A stretch of 64,000 bases of DNA. Source: JAAYSA01 sp035367155. Lineage in GTDB: Bacteria > Bacillota_I > Bacilli_A > RFN20 > CAG-826. The notes under the pieces were generated by a model. That model worked only from the letters and a program-made list of their open reading frames with translations. It was not told where the DNA came from and ran no database searches. Positions 42,269 to 51,862 of the stretch are shown here, in pieces. Position numbers and translations under genes: made by a program. Position 1 is the stretch's first letter; each line of letters starts with the position of its first letter. The stretch is taken from NCBI GenBank assembly GCA_035367155.1, contig DAOSJI010000001.1:90852-154851 (forward strand). The letters run 5' to 3'.

Positions 42269-44434
42269 TTAGTATAATACAATAACTATTTTAAGAATAT
42301 AGTTAGTATAGCCAGTATTTACTTTATCAATTTTAACGAAACGAACATTATCGGTTTCAGCATATTCAGTAGTCATTGCTGAGTGAGGATCATTATATTT
42401 AGCTCCATCACCAATTTGTTGTGTTCCTTGTTCATAAGCAGTTGTATTACCAGCTGAAATGTCCATTTGACCTTGGTAACGTCCACCTGCCCAATGTAAT
42501 TCAACACGTTTTACCGCGCTTGGTAATTCAGTTGTATTTGCAAGTGATCCACTTACTCCATCTTTAGTACGGCATTGAATTTCGCCATTTGAACTTAGAT
42601 AAAGTTGTACATATGACCATGAAACTGTTCCAATTTCTGCTGTACCATCTTGATAAGTAGCTACTAAGCCAAGTAATTCCGCAGTTACTTCGTGTTTTGC
42701 TTCAACTGGAGCAACGACATTAACTGGAATTGTGTCTTCAAAGCCACCACCAGTAACGGTAATGTTAGCAGTACCAACTGCAATACCACTTACTAAACCA
42801 GTAGCATTAACAGTTGCAACCTCTTCAGCATCTGAAGTATATGTTAATTCATCTGGTAAGTTAGCAGTAGCAGGAACTGGAGCAACTGTAAGTTGTTTAG
42901 TTCCGCCGACTTCAACATCTCCATCAATTGTAAGTTCTAATCCTGTTAGATTTGGAACTTCACCAGGAGTAACGGTAATTGCATCACTATGGTGAACTAC
43001 AAGTTGAGGGATATTATACCAACCTAAAACTGTTGGATGCTTAAAGTCTACAGTATCAACTGGTTTTAAGCCGTTAAGTTTAGCATTAATTGCTGCTAGA
43101 TCAGCAATATCAGCATTTTCACGTAAATTAATAGTTTTTTCAGGATCAGCAACAAATTTAAAGGTTAATGTTGGCGTTGCTTCTGGTGTAACAGAAATTT
43201 GTGTAACTGGATTTAGACCTAGTACATTAACTAAAACGTTTTGATCTTTTACACCTAGTGTAGCAACGTTTTCTGCTGTAATTGATAAGGCACCTTGAGC
43301 AGCACCATCACCTAAAACGGTAAGGTTTTCAACACCAGTTAATTGTTTCATACCTTTATAATCTCCAAAAGTTCCGCTTAAGGAGACTTCATCGCCAACT
43401 TTCGCTTCGCCTAAAACTGCATCAGCAACACGGTAAAGATAAAGTGCTCTAACTTCTTCACCTTCTGTTTGTTGGATAGTAACATTATTATTGCTCCATT
43501 GGCTATTGTGGGTTGTGGATGTAATAACACCTTTAACATGGACTAAATCACCAAGAGATACGGTTCCTGCTGCCAATCTTTCATGGAATGCAAATAGCGT
43601 TTCATGTTCGATTGCACCTGGTTCTCCGCCATCGGTTAATTCAGTAAATTCATCAGCATGAGTAATCATAAATTGATATGTACCATTGTTCATACCAATA
43701 ATACCAGTGAAGGTTAAGGTATCCATTGAGTCAATACCATCTTCATCAACTGCAGCTAATTTATCTGCAAGTGCTTGCATATCTTCTACTGGAAGATAAT
43801 AGTGAGCATAGCCACCAAGATTAACTTCATTTAAGGCAATGGTCATATTGCTAGCACTGCCTGGTGTAATTGTGCCACTTACAAAGTTAGCACCTGGAAT
43901 CTTAACTAGTTTGCTGTCTTTGCCGACTAAATCTTCTTGAGCGACTGAGGTTAGGACTTCTGGTTCAACTGGTGTACCAGCTTTTTTGCTAACAACTTCA
44001 GCGTCTGATAATTGATGTAAACCTTTATATGGTTTGTAGTAACCATGAATTGTTAGTTCATCACCAATTTCTCCGAAACTATCGATATCATCTGGACTAA
44101 CACCATAGATACCAATTGCTTCATCACCATCTTGAATGGTTAAAACATATGCTGCTGCATCGTTGATTTTCGCACCAAGATACTTCTTAGTTAGAACACC
44201 TCTCGTCCAACATTCGATAGCATTTTCGACTGTGCCTTCATCATTTAATGGAGTATCACGAAGGTCAGCAATTGTTCTTAGGTCTAATTCTTCTGATGTA
44301 TCTTCTGAACCATCGCTAACTGGGATTGTTGGGATGTCATCAGAAGATGATGGATCAGATGTTGCAGGTGGTGTTTTTGTACAACCTACAAGAAACAAAC
44401 CTAAAAGTGGTAGTAATATAAGTTTTTTCTTCAT
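42269..44434 (-). CDS. Large surface lipoprotein with OB-fold-like and BIG2 domains
   Basis: 721-residue exported lipoprotein. The lipobox is LVGC at residue 18, followed by a Ser/Asp/Thr-rich linker to about residue 55. At about 65-150 and again 285-385 there are similar modules (VLTIQDGDEAIGIYG ... GDELTIHGYYKPYKGLHQLSDAEV, and TIQQTEGEEVRALYLY ... GDEVSLSGTFGDYKGMKQLTGVEN; extract DYKGMKQLTG). They resemble OB-fold modules found in secreted nucleases and cell-surface proteins. A bacterial Ig-like BIG2 domain lies at about 500-580 (VATVNATGLVSGIAVGTANITV). The last 130 residues are unassigned. Function unknown; adhesion or substrate capture at the surface is a guess. Confidence 0.8.
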   Translation of the reverse strand: MKKKLILLPLLGLFLVGCTKTPPATSDPSSSDDIPTIPVSDGSEDTSEELDLRTIADLRDTPLNDEGTVENAIECWTRGVLTKKYLGAKINDAAAYVLTIQDGDEAIGIYGVSPDDIDSFGEIGDELTIHGYYKPYKGLHQLSDAEVVSKKAGTPVEPEVLTSVAQEDLVGKDSKLVKIPGANFVSGTITPGSASNMTIALNEVNLGGYAHYYLPVEDMQALADKLAAVDEDGIDSMDTLTFTGIIGMNNGTYQFMITHADEFTELTDGGEPGAIEHETLFAFHERLAAGTVSLGDLVHVKGVITSTTHNSQWSNNNVTIQQTEGEEVRALYLYRVADAVLGEAKVGDEVSLSGTFGDYKGMKQLTGVENLTVLGDGAAQGALSITAENVATLGVKDQNVLVNVLGLNPVTQISVTPEATPTLTFKFVADPEKTINLRENADIADLAAINAKLNGLKPVDTVDFKHPTVLGWYNIPQLVVHHSDAITVTPGEVPNLTGLELTIDGDVEVGGTKQLTVAPVPATANLPDELTYTSDAEEVATVNATGLVSGIAVGTANITVTGGGFEDTIPVNVVAPVEAKHEVTAELLGLVATYQDGTAEIGTVSWSYVQLYLSSNGEIQCRTKDGVSGSLANTTELPSAVKRVELHWAGGRYQGQMDISAGNTTAYEQGTQQIGDGAKYNDPHSAMTTEYAETDNVRFVKIDKVNTGYTNYILKIVIVLY

Positions 44435-44463
44435 TATTTCCTCCTTTTATCTACTACAATTAG

Positions 44464-44469
44464 ATTATA
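44464..44469 (-). promoter_or_regulatory. Lipoprotein gene promoter (extended -10)
   Basis: Minus-strand TGTTATAAT, an extended -10, lies 30 bp before the start, with AAGGAGG between. The -35 region is T-rich and not conserved. The rest of 44470-44580 is AT-rich with nothing recognised. Confidence 0.6.
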
Positions 44470-44583
44470 ACACATACCAAAAAAAAGTAATAATGAAAAT
44501 GATAAAGCATTTTATAATATAAAATGGTGATGATATGAGGATATTTTAAAGGATTTAAGTTTTTATATTTTTAGAATAAAAAA

Positions 44584-44624
44584 ACGCGCACGCCCGCGCA
44601 TATGTGCGCGCTTAATGTGCGCGT
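44584..44624 (-). terminator. Very GC-rich nested hairpin after recJ
   Basis: Outer arms ACGCGCAC (44584-44591) and GTGCGCGT (44617-44624) enclose a second hairpin with CGCGCA and TGCGCG arms. TTTTTTT follows on the minus strand. The element is almost entirely alternating G/C/A steps, in sharp contrast to the AT-rich surroundings. Confidence 0.8.
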
Positions 44625-44637
44625 CAATAAAATATTA

Positions 44638-46197
44638 CTATGCTAATTCTTCGATTTCATCAATAATGAATTGGAGATTTTTTGTATTTCTAAATTCATT
44701 AATTCCAAGATGACCAACAAGTGTTAAATTAGCGACACTATGAACATGGTCATAAGAAAAATTAAAGCCAACTATTTTAATGCTATTTGTAATATTTGTA
44801 ATTATATGAAGCCCGTTTTTTGTAAAAGTAAGTTTATTTGGATCAATACTATCAATTTTAAAATAAGGTCTTTCAAAACCTTGACCATAAGGGCCAAGAG
44901 CTTCATAAACTTCATAGTTTTCCCAAGTTAGATCAGAAATTGAGATTGGAATAGTCTTCTATTTTTGTTCTACGAAGCGATATTCTTCTGCAAGTGAGAC
45001 AAAAGCATCACGAAATGCAGGTAGATCTTTAATATCAAGCGAACATCCCCCAGCACATTCATGTCCTCCATAGGTAAGTAGATAGTCTTTTAATTGCGTA
45101 AAAGCTTTAACAATTGAAAAACCAGGTTTACTTCTTGCACTTCCTTTTAAAATGTTAGGTTTTTTACTATCGGGCGTAAAAACGATTGTTACTTTATCGT
45201 AACTATTTAAGTATCTAGCGGCAATTAAACCAATTAAACCTTCTTTTTCGTTAGTATTTGCAACAATTGCGGGAAGAGATAAATCGACATCAGGCGTTTT
45301 TAAGAAAGCATCGCTCATTGTCTTTTTTCTTGCTTCGTTTACATCTAAAATCCAAGCATAAATTTCATTAATTCTTGTTTTATTATCGGTTGTTAAATAT
45401 TCAACTAACACATTTATTTCTTCATTTTGACACATTCGTCCAATGGCGTTTAGTTTTGGAGCAATTCGCATCGCAATTATTTCTTCATCAACAAAATCGC
45501 CTTCTGCTAATTTAGCTAGAGCATAATAGTGATTTTCATTAATAAATTTTAAACCAAGGCGAACAATATCGCGATTATATGAAACTAAAGGCATCATATC
45601 GCTAATGGTAGCAATTGCTGCTAGAGTAGCTAGATATTCATCATCTTTTTCTAATAAGGCGACTGCAAGCATATAGGCAACATAGGCTCCGCAGGAAACA
45701 GTTTCACCGTACTTACTAAAAAGTGGGTGCATAATTGCGTATGCATTAGGAACTTCTTTAATTACCTCATGATGATCGGTAATAATAACATCAATTCCTG
45801 CCTTATTTGCAACTTCTATTGCTTCATTTTGTGAAATACCGTTATCAACCGTAATAATAAGATTATAGTTTTGAGACGCGTATTTATTTACTCGCTCAAT
45901 CGTTAACCCATACCCATCCTTATAGCGAGACGGTAAATAAAAATCAACAGGATAACCAAGCATCATAAAAGTCTTTTTTAAAATTGAGGTCGCCATGATG
46001 CCATCACAATCATAGTCGCCGTAGATAATTATTTTTTCGCCGTTTTCTATAGCAAATTTAATTCTATTAACAATTTTACCGATATCTTTAAAGTTAGTGT
46101 ATGAGGGTAGCAAACTAAAAGATGGAGCGACACAAAGACGCTCATAATCATCTTTTGAAAGATTAAAATAGTTTAATAGTTTATCTAAAAAGGTCAT
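44638..46197 (-). pseudogene. recJ: Single-strand DNA exonuclease RecJ, interrupted by an in-frame TAG
   Basis: 5'-3' exonuclease of recombination and repair. The first 412 codons (to 44962) contain the catalytic core: YGDYDCDGIMATSIL, TVDNGISQNEA, ITDHHEV, SCGAYVAYML, and the DHHA1-like YGGHECAGGCSL. TAG at 44959-44961 then stops the frame. In the same frame 106 further codons (to a TAG at 44638) clearly encode the missing RecJ OB-fold tail, including YEALGPYGQGFERPYFKI. The intact protein would be about 519 aa. Both catalytic motifs survive upstream of the stop, so a truncated enzyme may still be made. A sequencing error, a recent nonsense mutation or readthrough are all possible. Confidence 0.85.
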
Positions 46198-46211
46198 AAT
46201 CTAAATTAAAA

Positions 46212-46230
46212 AGGCTACATAAAGTAGCCT
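46212..46230 (-). terminator. secDF terminator
   Basis: AGGCTAC and GTAGCCT arms with a 5-nt loop, then TTTTT on the minus strand, in the 45-bp gap before recJ. Confidence 0.8.
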
Positions 46231-46242
46231 CAATTTAACTAA

Positions 46243-48891
46243 TTAATCGTTAATTCCAATAAAGATTGCTTCTTCTGGTTCAGCACTCTTTTTACGGCTA
46301 CTTGTTTTAACGCTTGCGCGATGTTTAGCACGTTTACTTTGCCATTTTGGTTTTGGAAGTTGTATTTTTGCAATTCGAGCATAAAGTTTAGAAAATGCCG
46401 TCAATGTTGGATTTAATAAGCGAGTTAAAACTACTGTTGCAATTAAAATACCTAGAAGAGCACTAGCATAAACAAAAGCAGTTTTAAGTGGACCAATACC
46501 AACAAAGTTAAGGAATGTAAGTCCGAGTAAAACCATTAAAGCATAGTTTGGACTCATACTCATAGTAAGAGCACGTTCAGTAAGTTCTTCATTTGTAAAG
46601 TCACGGTATAGTGGGTCATCATGAAGTTCTTTCTCACTTTGATAGACACTAAGAGCATAAAGAGCACTTATTAGGGTTGCAACTAATACGCCAACTGCTG
46701 CCATAGGTGGAACTGTAATTCTAGTAACCATAAAGAAAAGCAAGGTTATTAGACTTGAACTAGCACCTAAAACAAAGAATGTACTTGCTCTACTAATTCC
46801 GTGACGGAATAGCATATAAAGCGTTGTAACTCCTAAAGTAATTAGGGCAATTAAGCCAACACGATAAGTATTAGGAACAAGGTTAAGTTTAGTAACAGGG
46901 TTAACACTAACAAGAGCATCAGCATCAACTTCAGTTGCTAAGTTATAAAGGGCATCACTTAAGGTTGAGCCGGTATTTACATCACCGTTAAAGTCGGTAT
47001 AGCTAACAATTTCATCACCATTAAAGTGACCATTTAAATTGTAGATATAGTAAACATATTCAAAGGTAATTTGGCTTTCACCGATTTCTTCTACTTTATT
47101 GTAGTCGTGAGTTTCATAAAGAGGGGTATCACCTTCAAGTTTAATTTGTAATACCTTATCTTGGTATTTAATACGTTTTAAAATTTCATATGGTGATTTA
47201 TCTTCACTAGATGTAGATAAGTTACTATTTTTTTCTACACGGAAATAAATTCTTGTTGTATCATGCGTTGATTTTGTTAATTCAAGTGGAGTTTTATTAA
47301 TGCCTGCAAAAACACTAAGTAATATGATAGAAGCTAGAGAAAGTGCTCCTACAATACCACCAGTTAATTTTGCTTTTTTACTTGGTTTAGATTCAACAAA
47401 ACGACCAAAATATGTTGGTTTTTCGTCTTTTCTAACATCAGGAACGAGTGTTGCATTAATGTTATAAATTTTATAGTTATCTTGCGTTGAAGTATTATTT
47501 GCAAGCAAATATAGCGTAACTGCGTTATGAAGTAAAACAGTAATTGCTGCAACTGGAGCACTAAACATGACCATAGTAGCAAAACTAGTTAATGAGGCTC
47601 CGCCGAAGAAATAAGCAATAACGCCTAGAGCAAGAAAAACAACCATAGCATCTAGAGTTAAGAATGTTGATTTTTTAATAGCTTCGCCGTGAGCCTTTTT
47701 AAAGGTTCTTCCGCGATATACTTCTTGACGGAAACGGTGGAAATAAACAACGCTACTAAATAAAGCTAAACCACCTGCAAGAAGTAAGCCAATTAAAGCA
47801 CCTGTTGAAAATTCGACCATGACTAAATTAAAGATAATTAGTGTGCCAAAAACAGTTAATAAGAGTGAACTAATTGCACTTAAAGCAGGTAAGCGATACA
47901 TAACAACTAAAACAATACTAAGTATGACAGTTGCTACGATTAGAGCAATAAAAGTTCTTGACATTGCAATATGTTCTCTAGCACCTAATGTAAGTAAGCT
48001 TTCTACAGTTGGTGGATATATAGTATTAACACCGATACTTTCGATTTTATAAGCGGTTTTACCAGCATTAAAAACATTAACCATGTAACGAGCAACATCG
48101 GTTGCTTCTTTAATTTCAGCCGTTGTATAACTACTTGTATCTTGTCTATCTGGAAGTTGAGAAGCTACTGCAATTTCGGTTTCTTCTTCATTCCACCACA
48201 TTTGACGGTAGTCAAAAGACAAGAAAACTTTTTTCTTAGTTTCGTTATTTGATTCTCTTTCAGCATAAACATCTTTTTCAGGATCATAGTCACTCCAAAC
48301 GACAATAATTGCATCTTCAACAATTTGAGCAACACTTTCACCTTCGTTAAGTGTTTGTTTTTCTTCTTGAATTTTTTGCGCGACTTGAACGATTTTCGTC
48401 TTAAACATTACAGGATCACTAAGAGGAATAACAATAAATGGGTGTGGTCCTCGATATTCTATTCGAGCTTTAATATCATTAAATATTTCATGATCTTCTA
48501 AAATAGCATCAGTTTCGTCTTGAGCTGCAACGCGAACTGTAAAATTGGCATCATAGTTAAGAAGTGCACGTAAACGACTATATTCGCGTTCAGTTTTTAG
48601 AGTTGCATTAACACGAACAATCGTATTTCCTTCCGTTGCTATTTGATATTCAGATACACCGAAGGTATCCATTCGCTCTTTCATCATCGCAGCGACTTCT
48701 TCAGCTGCGCCTTCTTTTAGCGTTTCATCTCCTCCGTCTTCGGTTTCTTTATTACTAACTTCATAAATAAATTCTCGTCCTGCAGCATATTCAAGGTTGG
48801 AATTCATTTCTCTAATTGGTTTTGCAATGTTTAGACCAACCCCAAGAATGAGGGTAAAGACGAGTGTAAGATAAGCAATTAATCGACGCAT
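46243..48891 (-). CDS. secDF: Protein translocase fusion SecDF
   Basis: Proton-driven membrane protein that aids Sec export. One chain of 882 aa contains SecD-like and SecF-like halves. The first helix is at residues 5-22, a large external domain spans about 25-270 (with MDTFGVSEYQIATEGN), and a helix bundle follows near 300-460. The second half has its own helix and external region (about 510-660) and final bundle ending near 840. The SecD motif D(L)xGG is poorly kept: the equivalent reads AGREFIYEV. Position between recJ and ruvB is as in Bacilli. It is longer than usual (about 740 aa). Confidence 0.88.
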   Translation of the reverse strand: MRRLIAYLTLVFTLILGVGLNIAKPIREMNSNLEYAAGREFIYEVSNKETEDGGDETLKEGAAEEVAAMMKERMDTFGVSEYQIATEGNTIVRVNATLKTEREYSRLRALLNYDANFTVRVAAQDETDAILEDHEIFNDIKARIEYRGPHPFIVIPLSDPVMFKTKIVQVAQKIQEEKQTLNEGESVAQIVEDAIIVVWSDYDPEKDVYAERESNNETKKKVFLSFDYRQMWWNEEETEIAVASQLPDRQDTSSYTTAEIKEATDVARYMVNVFNAGKTAYKIESIGVNTIYPPTVESLLTLGAREHIAMSRTFIALIVATVILSIVLVVMYRLPALSAISSLLLTVFGTLIIFNLVMVEFSTGALIGLLLAGGLALFSSVVYFHRFRQEVYRGRTFKKAHGEAIKKSTFLTLDAMVVFLALGVIAYFFGGASLTSFATMVMFSAPVAAITVLLHNAVTLYLLANNTSTQDNYKIYNINATLVPDVRKDEKPTYFGRFVESKPSKKAKLTGGIVGALSLASIILLSVFAGINKTPLELTKSTHDTTRIYFRVEKNSNLSTSSEDKSPYEILKRIKYQDKVLQIKLEGDTPLYETHDYNKVEEIGESQITFEYVYYIYNLNGHFNGDEIVSYTDFNGDVNTGSTLSDALYNLATEVDADALVSVNPVTKLNLVPNTYRVGLIALITLGVTTLYMLFRHGISRASTFFVLGASSSLITLLFFMVTRITVPPMAAVGVLVATLISALYALSVYQSEKELHDDPLYRDFTNEELTERALTMSMSPNYALMVLLGLTFLNFVGIGPLKTAFVYASALLGILIATVVLTRLLNPTLTAFSKLYARIAKIQLPKPKWQSKRAKHRASVKTSSRKKSAEPEEAIFIGIND

Positions 48892-49009
48892 AGTATTCCT
48901 CCAATAATGTTTTAATAAATAAAACGACGAAATTATATCGCCTTAATAGAATACTATTAAGCAACTTGATTTTCAAGAAAATATAATTAAAAATTGAAAA
49001 GTTTTAAAA

Positions 49010-49030
49010 ATGACGAGTTTTTCTCGTCAT
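49010..49030 (-). terminator. Terminator of the YwaF-like gene
   Basis: ATGACGAG and CTCGTCAT form an 8-bp perfect stem with an A5 loop (minus strand) and a following T-run. The rest of the 164-bp gap to secDF is AT-rich. Confidence 0.8.
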
Positions 49031-49055
49031 TTATTAGTAATATTTTACCTTTTAT

Positions 49056-50153
49056 TTATTTTCCTATGTTGTTTTCTATTATTTCAGTTTCTAAGACATT
49101 TTCACTTAATTGTTTAACTTTTCGATGTTCTCTAATTTTTTTAGCACTGAGTTTAAAAAGAAATTGAATGCCAAAAACGATGATACCACCTAAGCTAAAA
49201 GCAAACATGTAAACAAGTGTATAGATAAAACCAGAAATTAATGGTAAATTTATTCGCTCCTGAAGCCAAAACCGAATATCACCTAAGATAGGCATATGTC
49301 TTGAACCTTGATAGGGGCTAATAAAGAATAAATCAACATTTCCTGGACCAGTTTTATTTGGATCAATAAGATGGAAAAAGATATTTAGAACTTGTGCTCC
49401 AATCATAAAACAAAATAATACAATTAAAGCGCTAAGATAGTCTTTAATTTTTGTGCCCATTCCTAAGTAGGTTGCAGTATAAACACCTGCTACAACCATT
49501 AGGCCGTGCCACATCATTGTATGAACACAAATTGAGATTTGTGATGTAAAAACATCACCACCGACAATCATTACACTAATACCTGCAACTAAAGCAAATA
49601 TCCCAGTAAAACTATATAAAGCCCTTTGAATTTTCTTATTTTTTACAAATGGACCAAAAAGGAAAACATAAAGTGGCACACTACAAAATTGATAAGGAAA
49701 ACCATACCAATGATAACCAGTGAATATTTCAAGGAAAAATATTTGTTTAAATATCTCAATTAAGAGTAAAGAAACACCCAATTTAAAGATTGTATAATCG
49801 TTCTTATTTAGGCGTCCCCATAAATAATGTCGATCATCTTTTCTATCTAAATGATGCGCACGATAACCATAGTAGATTGCACCACCTGCTGTGACTAATA
49901 TTGCAAGTATATGAAATGGTGAGTATGTAATAGCAACCGTTGCAGATCTTCCTGCTAAGTAGCTTTCGCTCCAAGTCCATCTCATACCAATAATGGTCAT
50001 ATAAATCGGTGGAATTAAAACAATAATCCATGCAAAAATATCACATAATAATGGATGTTTATTTTGGTGTCGAAATATTTCTTTTAATACTATTAAGACT
50101 AATAAAATTACACTAGATATGGCTGTAACAGTCCAGCCGATGGCATTACTCAT
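49056..50153 (-). CDS. YwaF family (TIGR02206-type) integral membrane protein
   Basis: 365 residues with about eight hydrophobic segments. The pattern FTGYHWYGFPYQFCSVPLYVFLFGP (extract WYGFPYQFCSVPLY) and later MMWHGLMVVAGVY matches the YwaF/TIGR02206 family of unknown function. These commonly have around 230 aa, so this one is longer at both ends. It ends in a charged cytoplasmic tail. It stands alone between ruvB and secDF with its own terminator. Confidence 0.78.
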   Translation of the reverse strand: MSNAIGWTVTAISSVILLVLIVLKEIFRHQNKHPLLCDIFAWIIVLIPPIYMTIIGMRWTWSESYLAGRSATVAITYSPFHILAILVTAGGAIYYGYRAHHLDRKDDRHYLWGRLNKNDYTIFKLGVSLLLIEIFKQIFFLEIFTGYHWYGFPYQFCSVPLYVFLFGPFVKNKKIQRALYSFTGIFALVAGISVMIVGGDVFTSQISICVHTMMWHGLMVVAGVYTATYLGMGTKIKDYLSALIVLFCFMIGAQVLNIFFHLIDPNKTGPGNVDLFFISPYQGSRHMPILGDIRFWLQERINLPLISGFIYTLVYMFAFSLGGIIVFGIQFLFKLSAKKIREHRKVKQLSENVLETEIIENNIGK

Positions 50154-50209
50154 AATAATTACCTCGTAGATAAATTTTAACTCAACCCATTTTTCTTTGC
50201 AACATTAGG

Positions 50210-51208
50210 TCATTTTTTAAGCCGATTTAGATGATTTAACCCCTTTTTTGTAAGGGTTCTGCCTCTTTTTGTTCTTTCAATAAAGCCGATTTGAAGTAAG
50301 TATGATTCATATATTTCTTCTACATTTTCTTTTTCTTCATCTAGAAGAGCGCTTAATGTTTCAATACCTACAGGACCTCCATTAAAGCGTTCTTTTAAGA
50401 TGACTAAATATTGCCTTTCATATTCAACTAAACCAGCTTCATCAACATCAAGTGAATTAAGCATTATTTTGACTCGATCAATTTGAATTATTTGTTCATT
50501 AAAAAAAGTTGCAAAATCTCGTACTCTTTTATAGTATCGATTAGCTAATCTAGGATTATTTCTGCTTTTTTTCGCTAATTCAAAAGCTGCTTCATGCGTA
50601 ATAGGATGTTTAAATACACGAGCACTTCTTAAAATAAGTTCCATAATTTCTTTAGTAGAATATGATGCTAATTTAGCATTAATTCCAAAGCGATTTCTTA
50701 GTGGTGCACTAAGTAAACTAGGTTTTGTTGTAGCTCCAATTAATGTAAATGGGGGTAAAGTTATATCAACAACTTTTCCTCCTTGTTCTCGACCTATTAA
50801 TAGAGCAATACGATAATCTTCCATTGCACTATAGAGAACTTCTTCTACAGTTTTTGGAATTCGATGAATCTCATCGATAAAGACAACATCACCGGCTTCA
50901 ACACTTGTTAAACACGCAATTAGATCACCACTTCTTTCTAATGATGGTCCGCTAATCGTCCTTATATTTACTCCCATTTCATTAGCGACTATATAGGCTA
51001 AAGTAGTCTTTCCAATACCTGGTGGACCAAAAAAAAGAATATGATCTAGCACTTCTTGCCTTTCTTTTGCAGCGTTTATATAAATTTTTAAATTTTGTTT
51101 TAATGCTTTTTGACCAATATATTCATCTAGTCTTTTAGGTCTTAGCGATAAGTCATCCTCTTCTTTAAAATAAAAACTCTTTCTTGCTAATATTGACTTA
51201 TCGCTCAT
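50210..51208 (-). CDS. ruvB: Holliday junction branch migration helicase RuvB
   Basis: AAA+ motor of the RuvAB complex. Walker A GPPGIGKTTLA (about residue 60), Walker B VFIDEIHRIP, sensor 1 GATTKPSLLSAPLRNRFG (extract GATTKPSLL), and the C-terminal winged helix with PVGIETLSALL and GFIERTKRGRTLT are present. It overlaps ruvA by 11 bp. Confidence 0.97.
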   Translation of the reverse strand: MSDKSILARKSFYFKEEDDLSLRPKRLDEYIGQKALKQNLKIYINAAKERQEVLDHILFFGPPGIGKTTLAYIVANEMGVNIRTISGPSLERSGDLIACLTSVEAGDVVFIDEIHRIPKTVEEVLYSAMEDYRIALLIGREQGGKVVDITLPPFTLIGATTKPSLLSAPLRNRFGINAKLASYSTKEIMELILRSARVFKHPITHEAAFELAKKSRNNPRLANRYYKRVRDFATFFNEQIIQIDRVKIMLNSLDVDEAGLVEYERQYLVILKERFNGGPVGIETLSALLDEEKENVEEIYESYLLQIGFIERTKRGRTLTKKGLNHLNRLKK

Positions 51209-51764
51209 TATTTAATACCTCTAACATATTTATTATCAATTCTTCTAAATCATTAATTTTGAGTTGTTCTATTTTTTTATATGCTTCTTTTATTTCGCTT
51301 TTTAGATAGCCAAGTTTAGATAAAGCAATAAAAGCATCTTCAACAATTGGTAAATTTACTAGTTTTTGATGCTTACTTTGTTTTTTATTAAAATGATGAA
51401 ACAAATCTTCTAAATTTGTTTTTCTAATACCTTTTAGGTTAGTAAAAAAAGCATGATTTTCATTATTAATTGCTTCAATTAAATCAATTAAAGAAGCATA
51501 AGATAAGATTTTATGTGCGGTTTTTATTCCAATACCATTAATTTTTAATAGTTCAACAAAAAAATGTCTTTCGTTTTCTTCTTTAAAGGCAAAGACATAT
51601 TCTTTTTCGTTATAAAAAATTTTATAAATAAAAAGTGTTGTCTCTTCGTTTAATATGTATTCTTTACTTCGAACAATAATAAAACGAAAAACAACGCTAC
51701 TAAGAGAAAAATATAAATAAGGGTCACTAACTTTGACTACTTGCCCTTTTAGGGCATAAATCAT
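51198..51764 (-). CDS. ruvA: Holliday junction protein RuvA
   Basis: DNA-binding partner of RuvB. It has the N-terminal OB domain (MIYALKGQVVKVSD) and helix-hairpin-helix motifs around INGIGIKTAHKILSY and LKGIRKTNLEDLF. The C-terminal RuvB-binding helices include AFIALSKLGYLKSEIKEAYKKI (extract ALSKLGYLKSEIKEAY). Sequence is divergent in the middle, but order with ruvB is decisive. Its ATG overlaps the stop of a 33-codon upstream gene. Confidence 0.92.
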   Translation of the reverse strand: MIYALKGQVVKVSDPYLYFSLSSVVFRFIIVRSKEYILNEETTLFIYKIFYNEKEYVFAFKEENERHFFVELLKINGIGIKTAHKILSYASLIDLIEAINNENHAFFTNLKGIRKTNLEDLFHHFNKKQSKHQKLVNLPIVEDAFIALSKLGYLKSEIKEAYKKIEQLKINDLEELIINMLEVLNNER

Positions 51765-51862
51765 TTAGAAATCATTAAATAAAAAATAATAAAACCTAAA
51801 ATTAAAATCGCACTTATAAGAGCAGCAATACTTGCTTTGTCTAATTTAGGTCTATTTTTCAT
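51761..51862 (-). CDS. Small single-pass membrane protein between nadE and ruvA
   Basis: 33 codons: a short basic start (MKNRPKLDKAS), then one strongly hydrophobic helix of about 20 residues ending LMISK. The ATG overlaps the nadE stop (ATGA) and its TGA overlaps the ruvA start (ATGA). This exact coupling on both sides strongly suggests it is translated. I do not recognise a family. In design it resembles other small Firmicutes membrane peptides encoded next to housekeeping genes. Confidence 0.72.
   Translation of the reverse strand: MKNRPKLDKASIAALISAILILGFIIFYLMISK

Noticed and set aside
44959..44961. TAG reassigned to an amino acid in this organism
   Set aside because: TAG ends several other complete genes at the expected length (glyS, plsY, dinB).
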